The notes below the pieces were generated by a model. It did no database searches and was not told the DNA's origin. It saw nothing but the letters and a program-made list of their open reading frames with translations. Of a DNA stretch of 13,457 nucleotides, positions 6,154 to 12,949 are shown one piece after another; the stretch's first letter is position 1; each line of letters begins with the position of its first letter. This stretch comes from Thermoflexales bacterium (lineage in GTDB: Bacteria; Chloroflexota; Anaerolineae; Fen-1058): contig JADGQE010000051.1 in the NCBI GenBank assembly GCA_017882055.1, positions 1-13,457 of the forward strand, read 5' to 3'. A program made the translations under genes and the position numbers.

Positions 6154-8332
6154 GAGAATTCAAGCGCCAACTGAACTCATACGATCATTGTTTCTACGAG
6201 GTGGCAAACTGGTTTCCTCACTACCGCAAGCAGTCTCTGTCTTGAAGTTGATCGACTTTCTGATCTTTGCGGGCGCGCTGGCGATCTCACTGTTCGACAC
6301 GGCCACGCTCTTGTGGCTGGGGCTGACCGTTTTCCTGACGGGCAATCGGCGCAAGCCCGCGACGATTGCCGGCAGCGCGGGCCTGCTGCTCGGCTCGATC
6401 TTCTTCGCCGGGCACACGTTGATCATTGCGCATACGTATGACCTGAATAGTTTCAGCGTCAATATCGCCTGGCGCGTGATGTGGGTGATCGCCGTCGCCG
6501 CCCCCTATTTCTGGGGCCTCGCCATTTTCTACTACTCCGGCGATCCGGCCGCCGGCCGCTGGGTGCGGCGCATCCTCACGGCCACCGGCTTTGCTTTGAT
6601 CATCCTCTTGTTCGTGATTAGTCCGCTGCCTTCCTTAAGCGAATTGATCTTTGCGCCGGCGCTCGCGCCCGTCATTGCGTGGGCGTATGTGCCCTATTTG
6701 ATCCTGTGTTTTACGCTGCCGCTGATTGCGCTGCGTCGCCCGGCCGCCAGACGGGCGCAAGATCGATTGCACCTGACCCGTGATCCGTTTCGCCGCGCCC
6801 GTCCCTGGTTGATCAGTGCAGCGTCGATGCTGGCGCTGGCCGCCACGGCGTTTGCTTATACCGCTTACGCGATTATTCCGCACGCGATCCCGATCTACAC
6901 GCTGACGGCCGATGTCAATCGCCAGCTCTACATCGCCGATGGCATCATCGCCGGGTTCATCGGGCTGGCCATCATTCTGTTGGGCCGCGCGGTACTATCG
7001 AACAACGTGCTGACCGAGCGTCCCCAATCCAGCCAGGGTTTCTTCGGACGCTGGCGCAGCGTCGTCGTCGTGTCGATTCTGGGGTCGTTGTTTGTCGCGT
7101 TTCTGTACAACGCACAGCTGAACCCGATCTACGGCCTCCTGCTCACAACGGTCCTGACCGTTATCGCGTATGCGTTGTTCAACTGGCAGCAATATCTGGA
7201 ACACGAAGCGTTTATGAAGCGGCTGCGCCCGTTTGTGGCGAGCCTGCATTTGCAGGATCATCTGGTGTCGGCGGACACCGAAGGTTGGGCCGAATCACGC
7301 GAGTTGTTTACGGCCCTGTGCCGCGCTGCGCTGGGGGCAGAGCGCGCCTGCCTGTTGTTCGATCGGCCCATGCAGATCGAAGCGGGTGATCCGCGCAACG
7401 AGCGCTTCGATTATTTCTGGTTGGCCGAACACGATGCGGTGTTAGCGCATGTCGAAGTGAAGCCCGGCGAATGGGCCCGGCTCGATGCCGATCACTGGGT
7501 CTGGCCGCTGGCCGATTCGCGCGGGCCGATTGGCCGCCTGGTGCTTGGGCCGAAGATCAACGGCAGCGAATACACCGCGCAGGAATTGCAGGTGGCGGCG
7601 ACGTGCGCCGAACGCATCCTCGACGCGCTGGCCGGCGAGCAGATCGCGCGTGTGGCGATGAATCTGCTGCGGCAAAGAATTGCGCAGGTTCAAGTGATGA
7701 GCGCGCAGCATAAACGCATGCTGCATGATGACGTGCTGCCGCAAATTCATCTGGCGCTGTTGAAAGTCGAAGCGCTGCGCAATGGTTCGGCGGTTGATCG
7801 CGAAGCGCAGATCGGCGAAGCGTCTACGGCCCTGACGCAGACGCACCGACGTTTGTCGTCGCTGGTGCGCGAGATGAGCAGCGCGGTGCCGACGCGCCTC
7901 GAAAGTGAAGGATTGGCCGCGGCGCTGAAGAGCGCAATCGATCACGATTTTCACGACAGTTTCGATCGGATTGAATGGCAGGCCAGTCCCGCCGCGAGCG
8001 AGCGCGCGCGGCAGCTGCCGTTCTTTGCCAGCGAAGTCATTTTCTACGCAGCGCAGGAAGCGATTCGCAACGCGGCCCGGCACGGTCGGGGCGATGATGC
8101 CGGCCGCAAATTGAGCCTGTCGGTGGCGATCGAATGCGATCCGAATCTGCGGATCGTCATCGGCGACGACGGTGTGGGTGTAGCGGCGCAGCGCCAGATC
8201 GAATCGGCGAATGGTTCGGGCAGTGGTCTGCTCTTCCACAGCACGATGCTGGCCGTCATCGGCGGATCGTTGACGGTGAGCGATCGATCGGATGGGGGGA
8301 CGCAGGTGGTGATCGAAGCAGGCAACGGATAG
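6104..8332 (+). CDS. Membrane sensor histidine kinase, NarX/DegS-type core with GAF-like domain
   Basis: Sensor kinase, probably phosphorylating the regulator encoded at 5196-5936. Counting from the ATG at 6104, about nine to ten transmembrane helices span residues 45-362, a GAF-like region about 385-515, a HisKA_3-type dimerisation helix carries the likely phospho-acceptor H541 in MLHDDVLPQIH, and an HATPase domain has N656 (QEAIRNAARHG), the G1 box GDDGVGV (687-693) and a GSGSGL box near 707. The sensing part is a multi-helix membrane domain with no large external loop, which hints at a membrane-embedded or lipid-phase signal. The first 15 to 40 residues read through a dispersed repeat and are probably not translated. 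In-frame alternatives are TTG at 6188, CTG at 6209 after GAGGTGG, or TTG at 6242. Class sure; start unsure. Confidence 0.92.
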   Translation: MPAAMRRWAARRCVLVVRIQAPTELIRSLFLRGGKLVSSLPQAVSVLKLIDFLIFAGALAISLFDTATLLWLGLTVFLTGNRRKPATIAGSAGLLLGSIFFAGHTLIIAHTYDLNSFSVNIAWRVMWVIAVAAPYFWGLAIFYYSGDPAAGRWVRRILTATGFALIILLFVISPLPSLSELIFAPALAPVIAWAYVPYLILCFTLPLIALRRPAARRAQDRLHLTRDPFRRARPWLISAASMLALAATAFAYTAYAIIPHAIPIYTLTADVNRQLYIADGIIAGFIGLAIILLGRAVLSNNVLTERPQSSQGFFGRWRSVVVVSILGSLFVAFLYNAQLNPIYGLLLTTVLTVIAYALFNWQQYLEHEAFMKRLRPFVASLHLQDHLVSADTEGWAESRELFTALCRAALGAERACLLFDRPMQIEAGDPRNERFDYFWLAEHDAVLAHVEVKPGEWARLDADHWVWPLADSRGPIGRLVLGPKINGSEYTAQELQVAATCAERILDALAGEQIARVAMNLLRQRIAQVQVMSAQHKRMLHDDVLPQIHLALLKVEALRNGSAVDREAQIGEASTALTQTHRRLSSLVREMSSAVPTRLESEGLAAALKSAIDHDFHDSFDRIEWQASPAASERARQLPFFASEVIFYAAQEAIRNAARHGRGDDAGRKLSLSVAIECDPNLRIVIGDDGVGVAAQRQIESANGSGSGLLFHSTMLAVIGGSLTVSDRSDGGTQVVIEAGNG

Positions 8333-8340
8333 GCAACGGA

Positions 8341-8440
8341 CACACACTTGCACCCACTGCGTGGGCGCAGTGCGGTGTGCGGTGCAGTGCTCCCGTAAAC
8401 GGATGCGATACCGTAGGGGCAACGCAGATGCTTTGACGGG
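8341..8440. repeat. Structured repeat cluster after the kinase gene
   Basis: Contains a 7-bp hairpin CACTGCG-TGGG-CGCAGTG (8355-8372), then TGCGGTGCAGTGCTCCCG (8378-8395), an 18-bp sequence found again in opposite orientation at 10694-10711, then a lone GTAGGGGC (8413-8420) like the arms of the palindrome at 4725. No gene seen. It looks like a mosaic of remnants of small repeat elements. Confidence 0.55.
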
Positions 8441-8443
8441 AAA

Positions 8444-8467
8444 GGACATTTATCCAGATAAATGTCC
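8444..8467 (+). terminator. 10-bp hairpin, possible terminator of the regulator-kinase operon
   Basis: GGACATTTAT (8444-8453) and ATAAATGTCC (8458-8467) are perfect complements with a 4-nt loop CCAG. Only a mixed pyrimidine stretch (ATTCTTTCTC) follows instead of a clean T-run, and the kinase stop lies 112 bp upstream. A role in ending the operon is plausible, not certain. Confidence 0.5.
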
Positions 8468-8573
8468 GGCATTCTTTCTCAAAGAGGCCGAATCTTTTCC
8501 CTGGGCGACTGAAGCGTGCAGTAAGACTTCTCAATCTCCGATATCCACTCCTGCACGTTAAGCGATTTTCCGT

Positions 8574-8579
8574 TATAAT
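8574..8579 (+). promoter_or_regulatory. Perfect -10 box (TATAAT) upstream of the ABC1 kinase gene
   Basis: TATAAT at 8574-8579, 94 bp before the ATG at 8673. No good -35 is seen 16-18 bp upstream (CTGCAC region), so it would need an activator or an extended contact. The predicted start near 8586 would place the hairpin at 8593-8625 at the very beginning of the transcript. Confidence 0.4.
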
Positions 8580-8592
8580 CTCGGTGATGATG

Positions 8593-8625
8593 AGAAACCA
8601 GGTCTCTTCAAGAGACCTGGTTTCT
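8593..8625. repeat. 14-bp perfect hairpin AGAAACCAGGTCTC, terminator-like repeat
   Basis: AGAAACCAGGTCTC (8593-8606) and its complement (8612-8625) enclose TTCAA. The right arm ends in TTTCTT, so on the plus strand it looks like an intrinsic terminator; the left arm gives the mirror image on the minus strand. GAAACC-GGTTTC hairpins of this kind are, as I recall, dispersed repeats in cyanobacteria and Chloroflexota. It stands between the -10 box at 8574 and the ABC1 gene. The rest of the 340-bp gap holds only the repeats listed separately. Confidence 0.7.
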
Positions 8626-8672
8626 TAACGCCGATTAACTTCATTCGTTTATCCGATTCTCAATCCGTTGCC

Positions 8673-10340
8673 ATGCCAAACACCAATCGCCCCACCGGCC
8701 TGCGCCGACGCCGCGGCCGCATCGTCAACTTCTTTGCACGGGTCATCCTCGCCGCCATCTTCTGGGACATCCTCGTGCGTAATTTCGGTGGACGCCGCAT
8801 TGCCAATCGCACGATGCTGCCGCGCTACGTGAATGCGGCACGCCGTTTTCGCGCGCTGGCGATCGAACTCGGCGGCGTCATGATCAAACTGGGCCAATTC
8901 TTCAGCAGCCGCGTGGACATTTTGCCCAAAGAGATCATCGACGAATTAGCAAGCTTGCAAGACGAGGTTCCGGCTGAACCGTTCGATCGAATCCAAACGC
9001 TGTTAGAAGCGGAACTGGGCCGATCAATCAGTGACGTCTTTGAATCGTTTGAACCGCAGCCGGTGGCGGCGGCTTCGCTGGGGCAGGCGCATCACGTCGT
9101 GCTGAAACACGGCGGGCCGGCGATCGTCAAAGTCCAGCGGCCCGGCATCGAATCGATTGTCGTGGTCGATCTGGATGCGCTGCGCACCGCCGTGAACTGG
9201 CTCAAACGCTACGGCCCCATCCGCCGCCGCGCCGATCTCGATGCGCTGTTCGACGAGTTCAGCCGCACGTTGTACGAAGAGCTGGATTATCTGGCCGAAG
9301 GCCGCAATGCCGAGCGCTTCGCCGCCGACTTTGCGGAGTGGCAGGAAATTCGCATCCCCAAGATTCACTGGGAATATACGACGCGCCGGGTCTTGACCAT
9401 GGAAGACATCGGCGCGATCAAGATCAGTGACGTGGCAGCCTACACCGCGCAAGGCGTGTCGGCATCGGACGTGGCTCAAACGATGTTCAGGTTCTACTTA
9501 GAGCAGATCTTTGCCAACGGCTTTTTCCACGCTGATCCGCATTCGGGCAATCTATTTGTTGAACCTCACGTCGTCGACGGCGAAGTAAAGTTCACGCTGA
9601 ATGTGGTCGATTTTGGCATGGTGGGCTCGATCTCGCCGCAGCTCAAAGCCACGCTGCGAGATGGCTTCATCGGCGTGGCGACGCGCGATGTGCATCGCCT
9701 GATACAGGCCGCCGATGCCGCGGGCTGGTTGTTGCCTTCGGCCAATCGGCGCGAGATCGAGCGCGCGGCGGACAAGCTGTTTGCGCGTTTCTGGGGCATG
9801 AGCATGCGCGACGTCAAGAACCTCGATCTGGATGAGATGCGGGGCTTCCTGAAAGAATTCCGTTCGTTGCTGTATCAGATGCCGTTTCAGATACCGGCCG
9901 ATATTTTGTTTCTGGGCCGCGCCCTGGGCATCTTGTCGGGCCTGGCCACGCAGATCGATCCGCGCTTCAATGTGTTCGCAGCCGCGACGCCGTTCGCGCA
10001 ACAGATGATAGAAGAGAGCGGGTCGGTCTTCACGACGATCCGAGATCAAGCGGCTGAGTTAGGCAAGACGATTCTCCGGCTGCCGGGTCAGATCGATCGA
10101 CTGGTCGATGTCGTGCTGCGTGGTGAGACCCGCATTGTGGTGGCGGATACTGACCGATTGATCAAAGAATTCAGTCGCATGAATCGGGCCATGATGCGGC
10201 TGCAATGGACCATCATCTTTATGGGATTTCTACTGGGCGCGATTGTGCTGGAGATCAATGGCCGCCACGAGACGAGTCCGCTGGTGTTTGTGGCCGCGAT
10301 CGCCGCGTGGGTGTGGTTGACGCTGCGAAGTATAAGGTGA
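8673..10340 (+). CDS. ABC1/UbiB-family atypical protein kinase-like protein (555 aa)
   Basis: Member of the ABC1/ADCK/UbiB family, atypical kinases or ATPases linked to isoprenoid-quinone metabolism; in a menaquinone-using lineage the true substrate is unknown. Motifs in order: KxGQ at K72-Q75 (IKLGQFFSSR), the Ala-rich nucleotide loop PVAAASLGQA (130-139) that replaces the usual Gly loop, ATP-site lysine K153 (VKVQRPG), ExD at E203-D205 (EELDY), catalytic HADPHSGN (286-293) with D288, and DFG at 313-315. Two C-terminal hydrophobic segments (about 512-529 and 536-551) should anchor it in the membrane, as in bacterial UbiB. The length is usual for the family and all key residues are present, so it should be active. 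The ATG at 8673 has no clear Shine-Dalgarno but the next possible starts would cut conserved sequence. A hairpin follows the stop. Confidence 0.95.
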   Translation: MPNTNRPTGLRRRRGRIVNFFARVILAAIFWDILVRNFGGRRIANRTMLPRYVNAARRFRALAIELGGVMIKLGQFFSSRVDILPKEIIDELASLQDEVPAEPFDRIQTLLEAELGRSISDVFESFEPQPVAAASLGQAHHVVLKHGGPAIVKVQRPGIESIVVVDLDALRTAVNWLKRYGPIRRRADLDALFDEFSRTLYEELDYLAEGRNAERFAADFAEWQEIRIPKIHWEYTTRRVLTMEDIGAIKISDVAAYTAQGVSASDVAQTMFRFYLEQIFANGFFHADPHSGNLFVEPHVVDGEVKFTLNVVDFGMVGSISPQLKATLRDGFIGVATRDVHRLIQAADAAGWLLPSANRREIERAADKLFARFWGMSMRDVKNLDLDEMRGFLKEFRSLLYQMPFQIPADILFLGRALGILSGLATQIDPRFNVFAAATPFAQQMIEESGSVFTTIRDQAAELGKTILRLPGQIDRLVDVVLRGETRIVVADTDRLIKEFSRMNRAMMRLQWTIIFMGFLLGAIVLEINGRHETSPLVFVAAIAAWVWLTLRSIR

Positions 10341-10346
10341 CTTCAG

Positions 10347-10382
10347 CCTGTCCCTCTCAACACGGCGGTCGAGAGGGACAGG
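10347..10382. terminator. 12-bp hairpin between convergent genes
   Basis: CCTGTCCCTCTC (10347-10358) and GAGAGGGACAGG (10371-10382) pair perfectly around a 12-nt loop. It starts 7 bp after the ABC1 stop and ends 15 bp before the stop of the converging 71-aa gene. There is no T-run on either side. Likely bidirectional terminator or 3'-end protector. Confidence 0.65.
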
Positions 10383-10397
10383 GCTAATGACCGGGCG

Positions 10398-10613
10398 CTA
10401 TTCTGGGTGGCGCTCGAGGGCCGCATCGATCAGGCTGCGCATGGCCAACAGCATTTCACGGCGGGCAGCGCGGCGGTGCTTCATAAACTCGGTTGGCGGC
10501 TTAGGCAGCAGCGCCTGCATGGCGTGGTGCGTTTCCTGCGCGGCACTGCGCAGGTGATCGAAGAAAACGCCGGGGACAGTTTCTCGACGAGGTGTGGATT
10601 GGGTTTCAGACAT
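10398..10613 (-). CDS. Small conserved-looking soluble protein (71 aa), unknown function
   Basis: Begins with ATG at 10613 behind a good ribosome site, GGAGG (complement of 10619-10623), five bases away. The N-terminal 15 residues are polar and variable in look. The rest is rich in Arg, Ala, Leu and His, with the strongly helical C-terminal block HRRAARREMLLAMRSLIDAALER. It resembles small proteins I recall from Chloroflexota genomes, where a similar HRRAARRE...LRSLIDAA ending occurs, but no role is known to me. The positively charged amphipathic helix would suit binding to nucleic acid, membrane or a partner protein. A plus-strand frame over the same bases lacks a ribosome site and any recognisable domain, so the minus strand is preferred. 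Confidence 0.75.
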   Translation of the reverse strand: MSETQSTPRRETVPGVFFDHLRSAAQETHHAMQALLPKPPTEFMKHRRAARREMLLAMRSLIDAALERHPE

Positions 10614-10627
10614 GGTAGCCTCCAGTT

Positions 10628-10660
10628 GAGAGTGAGCCCTGGCTCACTCTTTTTCTTTTT
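10628..10660 (+). terminator. Intrinsic terminator pointing right, inside the leader of the 71-aa gene
   Basis: GAGTGAGCC (10630-10638) pairs with GGCTCACTC (10641-10649), followed at once by TTTTTCTTTTT (10650-10660). This is a textbook terminator for plus-strand transcription, yet no plus-strand gene ends here: the ABC1 stop is 290 bp upstream and the 71-aa gene lies antisense in between. On the minus strand the same stem sits in the 5' leader just before the GGAGG of the 71-aa gene. Confidence 0.75.
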
Positions 10661-10765
10661 AGGACTTACGCAGTTGATAGGTTTTTGCCGCAGCGGGAGC
10701 ACTGCACCGCATGTGTTGGACTGCGGCAACGGCAGTGCAACTGCCGTTGAACTGCGTAACTCCTA
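10660..10765. mobile_element. MITE-like element, 106 bp, 18-bp terminal inverted repeats, CTTTT flanks
   Basis: Left end TAGGACTTACGCAGTTGA (10660-10677) and the reverse complement of 10748-10765 agree at 16 of 18 positions. The element is flanked by CTTTT on both sides (10655-10659 and 10766-10770), as expected of a 5-bp target duplication. Inside are nested perfect arms: TTGCCGCAG with CTGCGGCAA, and the hairpin AACGGCAGT-GCA-ACTGCCGTT (10728-10748). It is too short to encode a transposase, so it must be moved in trans. The TAGGACTTACGCA ends resemble IS/MITE ends I recall from cyanobacteria and Chloroflexota; the family was not checked. Confidence 0.75.
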
Positions 10766-10770
10766 CTTTT

Positions 10771-10776
10771 ATTATA
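10771..10776 (-). promoter_or_regulatory. Possible -10 box (TATAAT) for the 71-aa gene, at the edge of the MITE
   Basis: The minus strand reads TATAAT here. A TTGACA exists upstream but only 7 bp away, so it cannot pair with this -10; no good -35 is found at 17 bp. If used, transcription would start near 10764 and run through the whole MITE into the 71-aa gene. Confidence 0.3.
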
Positions 10777-10848
10777 CGCCAGTTGTCAAGCGGCCCCGCA
10801 AGGATTCAGGCAAATCGAAGATGCGCACCGCCGCGTGGGCCTCTCGAT

Positions 10849-11745
10849 TCAGGCCCGCAGCAAATTGATCGCGCTGATCCACAGCAGCACTTGCACGAGG
10901 ATCGCGCCGCCCCACAAAACATACGCGGCCATGCGTTCACGCCGATAGATCAGCCCGCCGACGACGGTATTGCCGAGCAGGGCTATCAGCCCGATGACGG
11001 GCAGGATAAACGACTGGGCCGGGGACCCAAAGCGATCGGCCTCGCCGGTCAGGGCGTAGTGCAGCGGCAGGCTCCTGGGTAGATTGGGATATCGAAGGCA
11101 GCTGAAGGCGAACAACGCGGTGCACAGCACGCAGGCCAACACCTCAAACCAGATGGCCGCTCGATCGCGCCACAGCGCCCAATCGAAGATCGCTGGATGA
11201 ATCGAGGTTTGCGGTGTGTTTTGCGTCGGCCCCAATTCGTAGCGAGCTTTGATCGCTTCGATGAAGCCGGGAATATCGGTCGGCGAAATCACGTAAGACA
11301 ACATCGGCGTGATGACGACCAATTGTTGTTGACGCGGCGCGCTGGCGTAGAAGAGCGTTAAGCCGGCTTCGGGCACTTCGGCCTGGCCCACCGCCAGACC
11401 CGGCCAGCGCCAGCCGCGGAATTTCTGGATGCGGCCCTGGATCTCATGGCCGAGCATGATGCGCTCGATCGACGCGGTGGGCACGATCTGGCGAATCGGC
11501 CCCCAGGCGATCGTCAGCGTGTTGCGATCGAGGCTGTAGCCGGATCGGTTCAGCCCGATCAGCTGATAAACGATCAACGTGATGAGCGGCAGCGAGGCCA
11601 GGATGGTCAAAGCCGAAATGAAAGTGGTGAAGCTGATCGGCTGCGTGCCGATCACGCCGATGAGCACAAAATCGAGCACGACCAGCCCGATGACAAAGAG
11701 AATGCCGGTCTGCATGCCGATGCGTCTATCTGTAGTCCATTCCAT
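10849..11745 (-). CDS. Membrane protein with bacterial PH-like domain and DUF1648-like C-terminus (298 aa)
   Basis: Probably an inner-membrane protein of unknown role. Two helices (about 12-34 and 38-62) are followed by a PH-like beta-rich region (about 70-167) with the pattern GYSLDRNTLTIAWG, IPS-type turn, WRWPGLAVG and LVVITPMLSYVISPTDIPGFIEAI, which is what I associate with small bacterial PH domains. Three more helices (about 196-216, 245-266 and 273-293) surround LPRSLPLHYALTGEADRFGSP (224-242), which resembles the DUF1648 pattern LP..IP.H....G..D..G. Start is ATG at 11745 with GGGGAG six bases upstream. It lies downstream of ilvE but behind that gene's terminator, so it probably has its own promoter. 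Fold calls are from pattern memory. Confidence 0.85.
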   Translation of the reverse strand: MEWTTDRRIGMQTGILFVIGLVVLDFVLIGVIGTQPISFTTFISALTILASLPLITLIVYQLIGLNRSGYSLDRNTLTIAWGPIRQIVPTASIERIMLGHEIQGRIQKFRGWRWPGLAVGQAEVPEAGLTLFYASAPRQQQLVVITPMLSYVISPTDIPGFIEAIKARYELGPTQNTPQTSIHPAIFDWALWRDRAAIWFEVLACVLCTALFAFSCLRYPNLPRSLPLHYALTGEADRFGSPAQSFILPVIGLIALLGNTVVGGLIYRRERMAAYVLWGGAILVQVLLWISAINLLRA

Positions 11746-11760
11746 ACGCTACTCCCCTGC

Positions 11761-11790
11761 AACAAAAACCGGGCACATTGTACCCGGTTT
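11761..11790 (-). terminator. Intrinsic terminator of ilvE
   Basis: On the minus strand AAACCGGG (complement of 11783-11790) pairs with CCCGGTTT (complement of 11766-11773) around a 9-nt loop, and the second arm runs on as TTTTTGTT. It begins about 35 bp after the ilvE stop and lies just before the start region of the PH-domain gene. Confidence 0.8.
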
Positions 11791-11824
11791 CAACTTATCT
11801 GTTAAGCGCGTCAGGGCGAGCGCA

Positions 11825-12769
11825 TCATACGGCCGGCGCAGGCGCTTTCTCACCGACATAGATGGGCGTACACCAGCTGCGATAGCGGGGCACCCGCCCG
11901 CGCACGATGTCGAAGTACAGATCGCGAATCGATTTGACGATGGGCCCCAGGCCGCCATTGCCGACGGGCCGGTGATCGACCGACGCGATCGCCGCCACCT
12001 GCACGCCCGTGCCGACAAAAAACGCTTCGTCGGCCACGTAGAATTCGGTGCGGCCGATCGGGCGCTCGACGACTTCAAGGTTCAGCTCGGTGCGGGCCAG
12101 TTCCATGATGGTGGCCCGCGTGATGCCTTCCAGAATATCTTCGTTGACCGGCGGCGTGATCAACTGCCGGCCGCGCACCAGGAAGACGTTTTCAGCGCTG
12201 CCCTCGCAGACGTGGCCGCGATCATTGAGCACCAGCGCTTCGTCAAAGCCGTTGAGGATCGCTTCGGTTTTGATGAAGGCCGAGTTGATATACGATCCCG
12301 TAATCTTACCGCGCGGCGGAATAGTGTTATCGCTGACGCGCTGCCACGACGAAAAGCCCACTTTAGCGCCTTCTTCGTTTTCGACATAGCGGCCAAAGGG
12401 CGTGGCAAAGATGCCGAGGTCGTCCGACAGGCCGTGCAGCTTCACGCCGATGATCTCGTCCGCTTTGTAGGCCAGCGGTCGGATGTAGGTATCGGTGTGG
12501 AAATTCTCTTTTTGTAGCAGTTCACACGTGATGTCGCACAACTGCCTGGCCGAATAGCGCGCATCCATCATCAGGATCTTCATCGACTGGATCAGGCGTT
12601 GATAGTGCTCGGGCATGCGAAAGGCATATAACTGGTTTTCGTCCGCGTTCCAGTAGGCGCGAATGCCTTCAAAGCAGGCGGTACCGTAATTCAGGGCATG
12701 GGTCATGATGCTGACTTTGGCCTCATCGATGGGCACGATTTTACCTTTGAAAAAAGCATATTGGGTCAA
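11825..12769 (-). CDS. ilvE: Branched-chain amino acid aminotransferase (class IV, 314 aa)
   Basis: PLP-dependent transaminase for the last step of Leu, Ile and Val synthesis (or the first of their breakdown), using glutamate/2-oxoglutarate; cytoplasmic. With the TTG start, the N-terminal block HALNYGTACFEGIRAY spans 24-39, TYIRPLAYK lies near 94-102, the Schiff-base lysine is K155 in PPRGKITGSY, and CEGSAENVFLV (188-198) and FFVGTGVQVAAI are the cofactor-binding loops. All expected class IV motifs are present. I chose TTG at 12769 because GGAGG (complement of 12776-12780) lies six bases upstream and the protein then begins MTQYAFFKGK, as homologues do. An upstream in-frame ATG at 12802 would put the ribosome site inside the gene. 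A consensus promoter lies upstream and an intrinsic terminator downstream. Confidence 0.95.
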   Translation of the reverse strand: MTQYAFFKGKIVPIDEAKVSIMTHALNYGTACFEGIRAYWNADENQLYAFRMPEHYQRLIQSMKILMMDARYSARQLCDITCELLQKENFHTDTYIRPLAYKADEIIGVKLHGLSDDLGIFATPFGRYVENEEGAKVGFSSWQRVSDNTIPPRGKITGSYINSAFIKTEAILNGFDEALVLNDRGHVCEGSAENVFLVRGRQLITPPVNEDILEGITRATIMELARTELNLEVVERPIGRTEFYVADEAFFVGTGVQVAAIASVDHRPVGNGGLGPIVKSIRDLYFDIVRGRVPRYRSWCTPIYVGEKAPAPAV

Positions 12770-12845
12770 GGCGATCCTCCAGTAGAAAAGAGTAGCCCCC
12801 ACGCTCGACGATATTCTGGGGCGAAGCAGCCGGGGACTTCAGCTG

Positions 12846-12874
12846 ATTATAGAATCGATTCAAATGCGTGTCAA
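12846..12874 (-). promoter_or_regulatory. Perfect-consensus sigma70-type promoter for ilvE
   Basis: The minus strand reads TTGACA (complement of 12869-12874), exactly 17 bp, then TATAAT (complement of 12846-12851): full consensus in both boxes and spacing. The start site would be near 12839, giving a leader of about 70 nt before the TTG start. No obvious leucine/isoleucine/valine-rich leader peptide or T-box was seen in the leader. Confidence 0.88.
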
Positions 12875-12892
12875 TGATTTGCTTCAGCGGGC

Positions 12893-12904
12893 TGATCGCG
12901 ATCA
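12893..12904. promoter_or_regulatory. 12-bp perfect palindrome between divergent promoters
   Basis: TGATCGCGATCA reads the same on both strands. Its centre lies about 59 bp upstream of the predicted ilvE start and about 58 bp upstream of the predicted Nudix start. A further GATCAG (12910-12915) makes a wider CTGATC...GATCAG inverted repeat. It could be an operator for both genes, but GATC is over-represented throughout the window, so chance is possible. Confidence 0.35.
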
Positions 12905-12920
12905 ACGCCGATCAGAATTG

Positions 12921-12949
12921 TTGACCGCGCCTCGACTCAGTGCGATAAT
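12921..12949 (+). promoter_or_regulatory. Sigma70-type promoter for the Nudix gene
   Basis: TTGACC (12921-12926), 17-bp spacer, GATAAT (12944-12949): five of six in each box. The start site would be near 12956, leaving a leader of about 137 nt that contains the MITE-like insertion at 12996-13076. Confidence 0.7.

Noticed and set aside
7442..8449. 335-codon minus-strand frame opposite the histidine kinase
   Set aside because: Arg/His-rich composition typical of a GC-rich antisense frame; the plus strand encodes all kinase motifs.
10771..10789. TTGACA and TATAAT on the minus strand as a promoter pair
   Set aside because: Only 7 bp separate them, far from the 16-18 bp needed; only the -10 box is kept as a low-confidence feature.
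10407..10868. 153-codon plus-strand frame over the 71-aa gene and the MITE
   Set aside because: It reads through an intrinsic terminator and a repeat element and has no ribosome site; the minus-strand gene has GGAGG and a helical protein pattern.
11579..12517. 312-codon plus-strand frame across the PH-domain gene, the terminator and ilvE
   Set aside because: It crosses two recognised minus-strand genes and an intrinsic terminator, and shows no domain.
12770..12802. ATG at 12802 as start of ilvE
   Set aside because: It would place the GGAGG ribosome site inside the coding region and add 11 residues not typical of IlvE; TTG at 12769 fits better.
12776..12839. Amino-acid attenuator or T-box in the ilvE leader
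   Set aside because: A weak AGTCCCC/GGGGGCT pairing can be drawn, but there is no T-run after it, no T-box sequence and no branched-chain-rich leader peptide.
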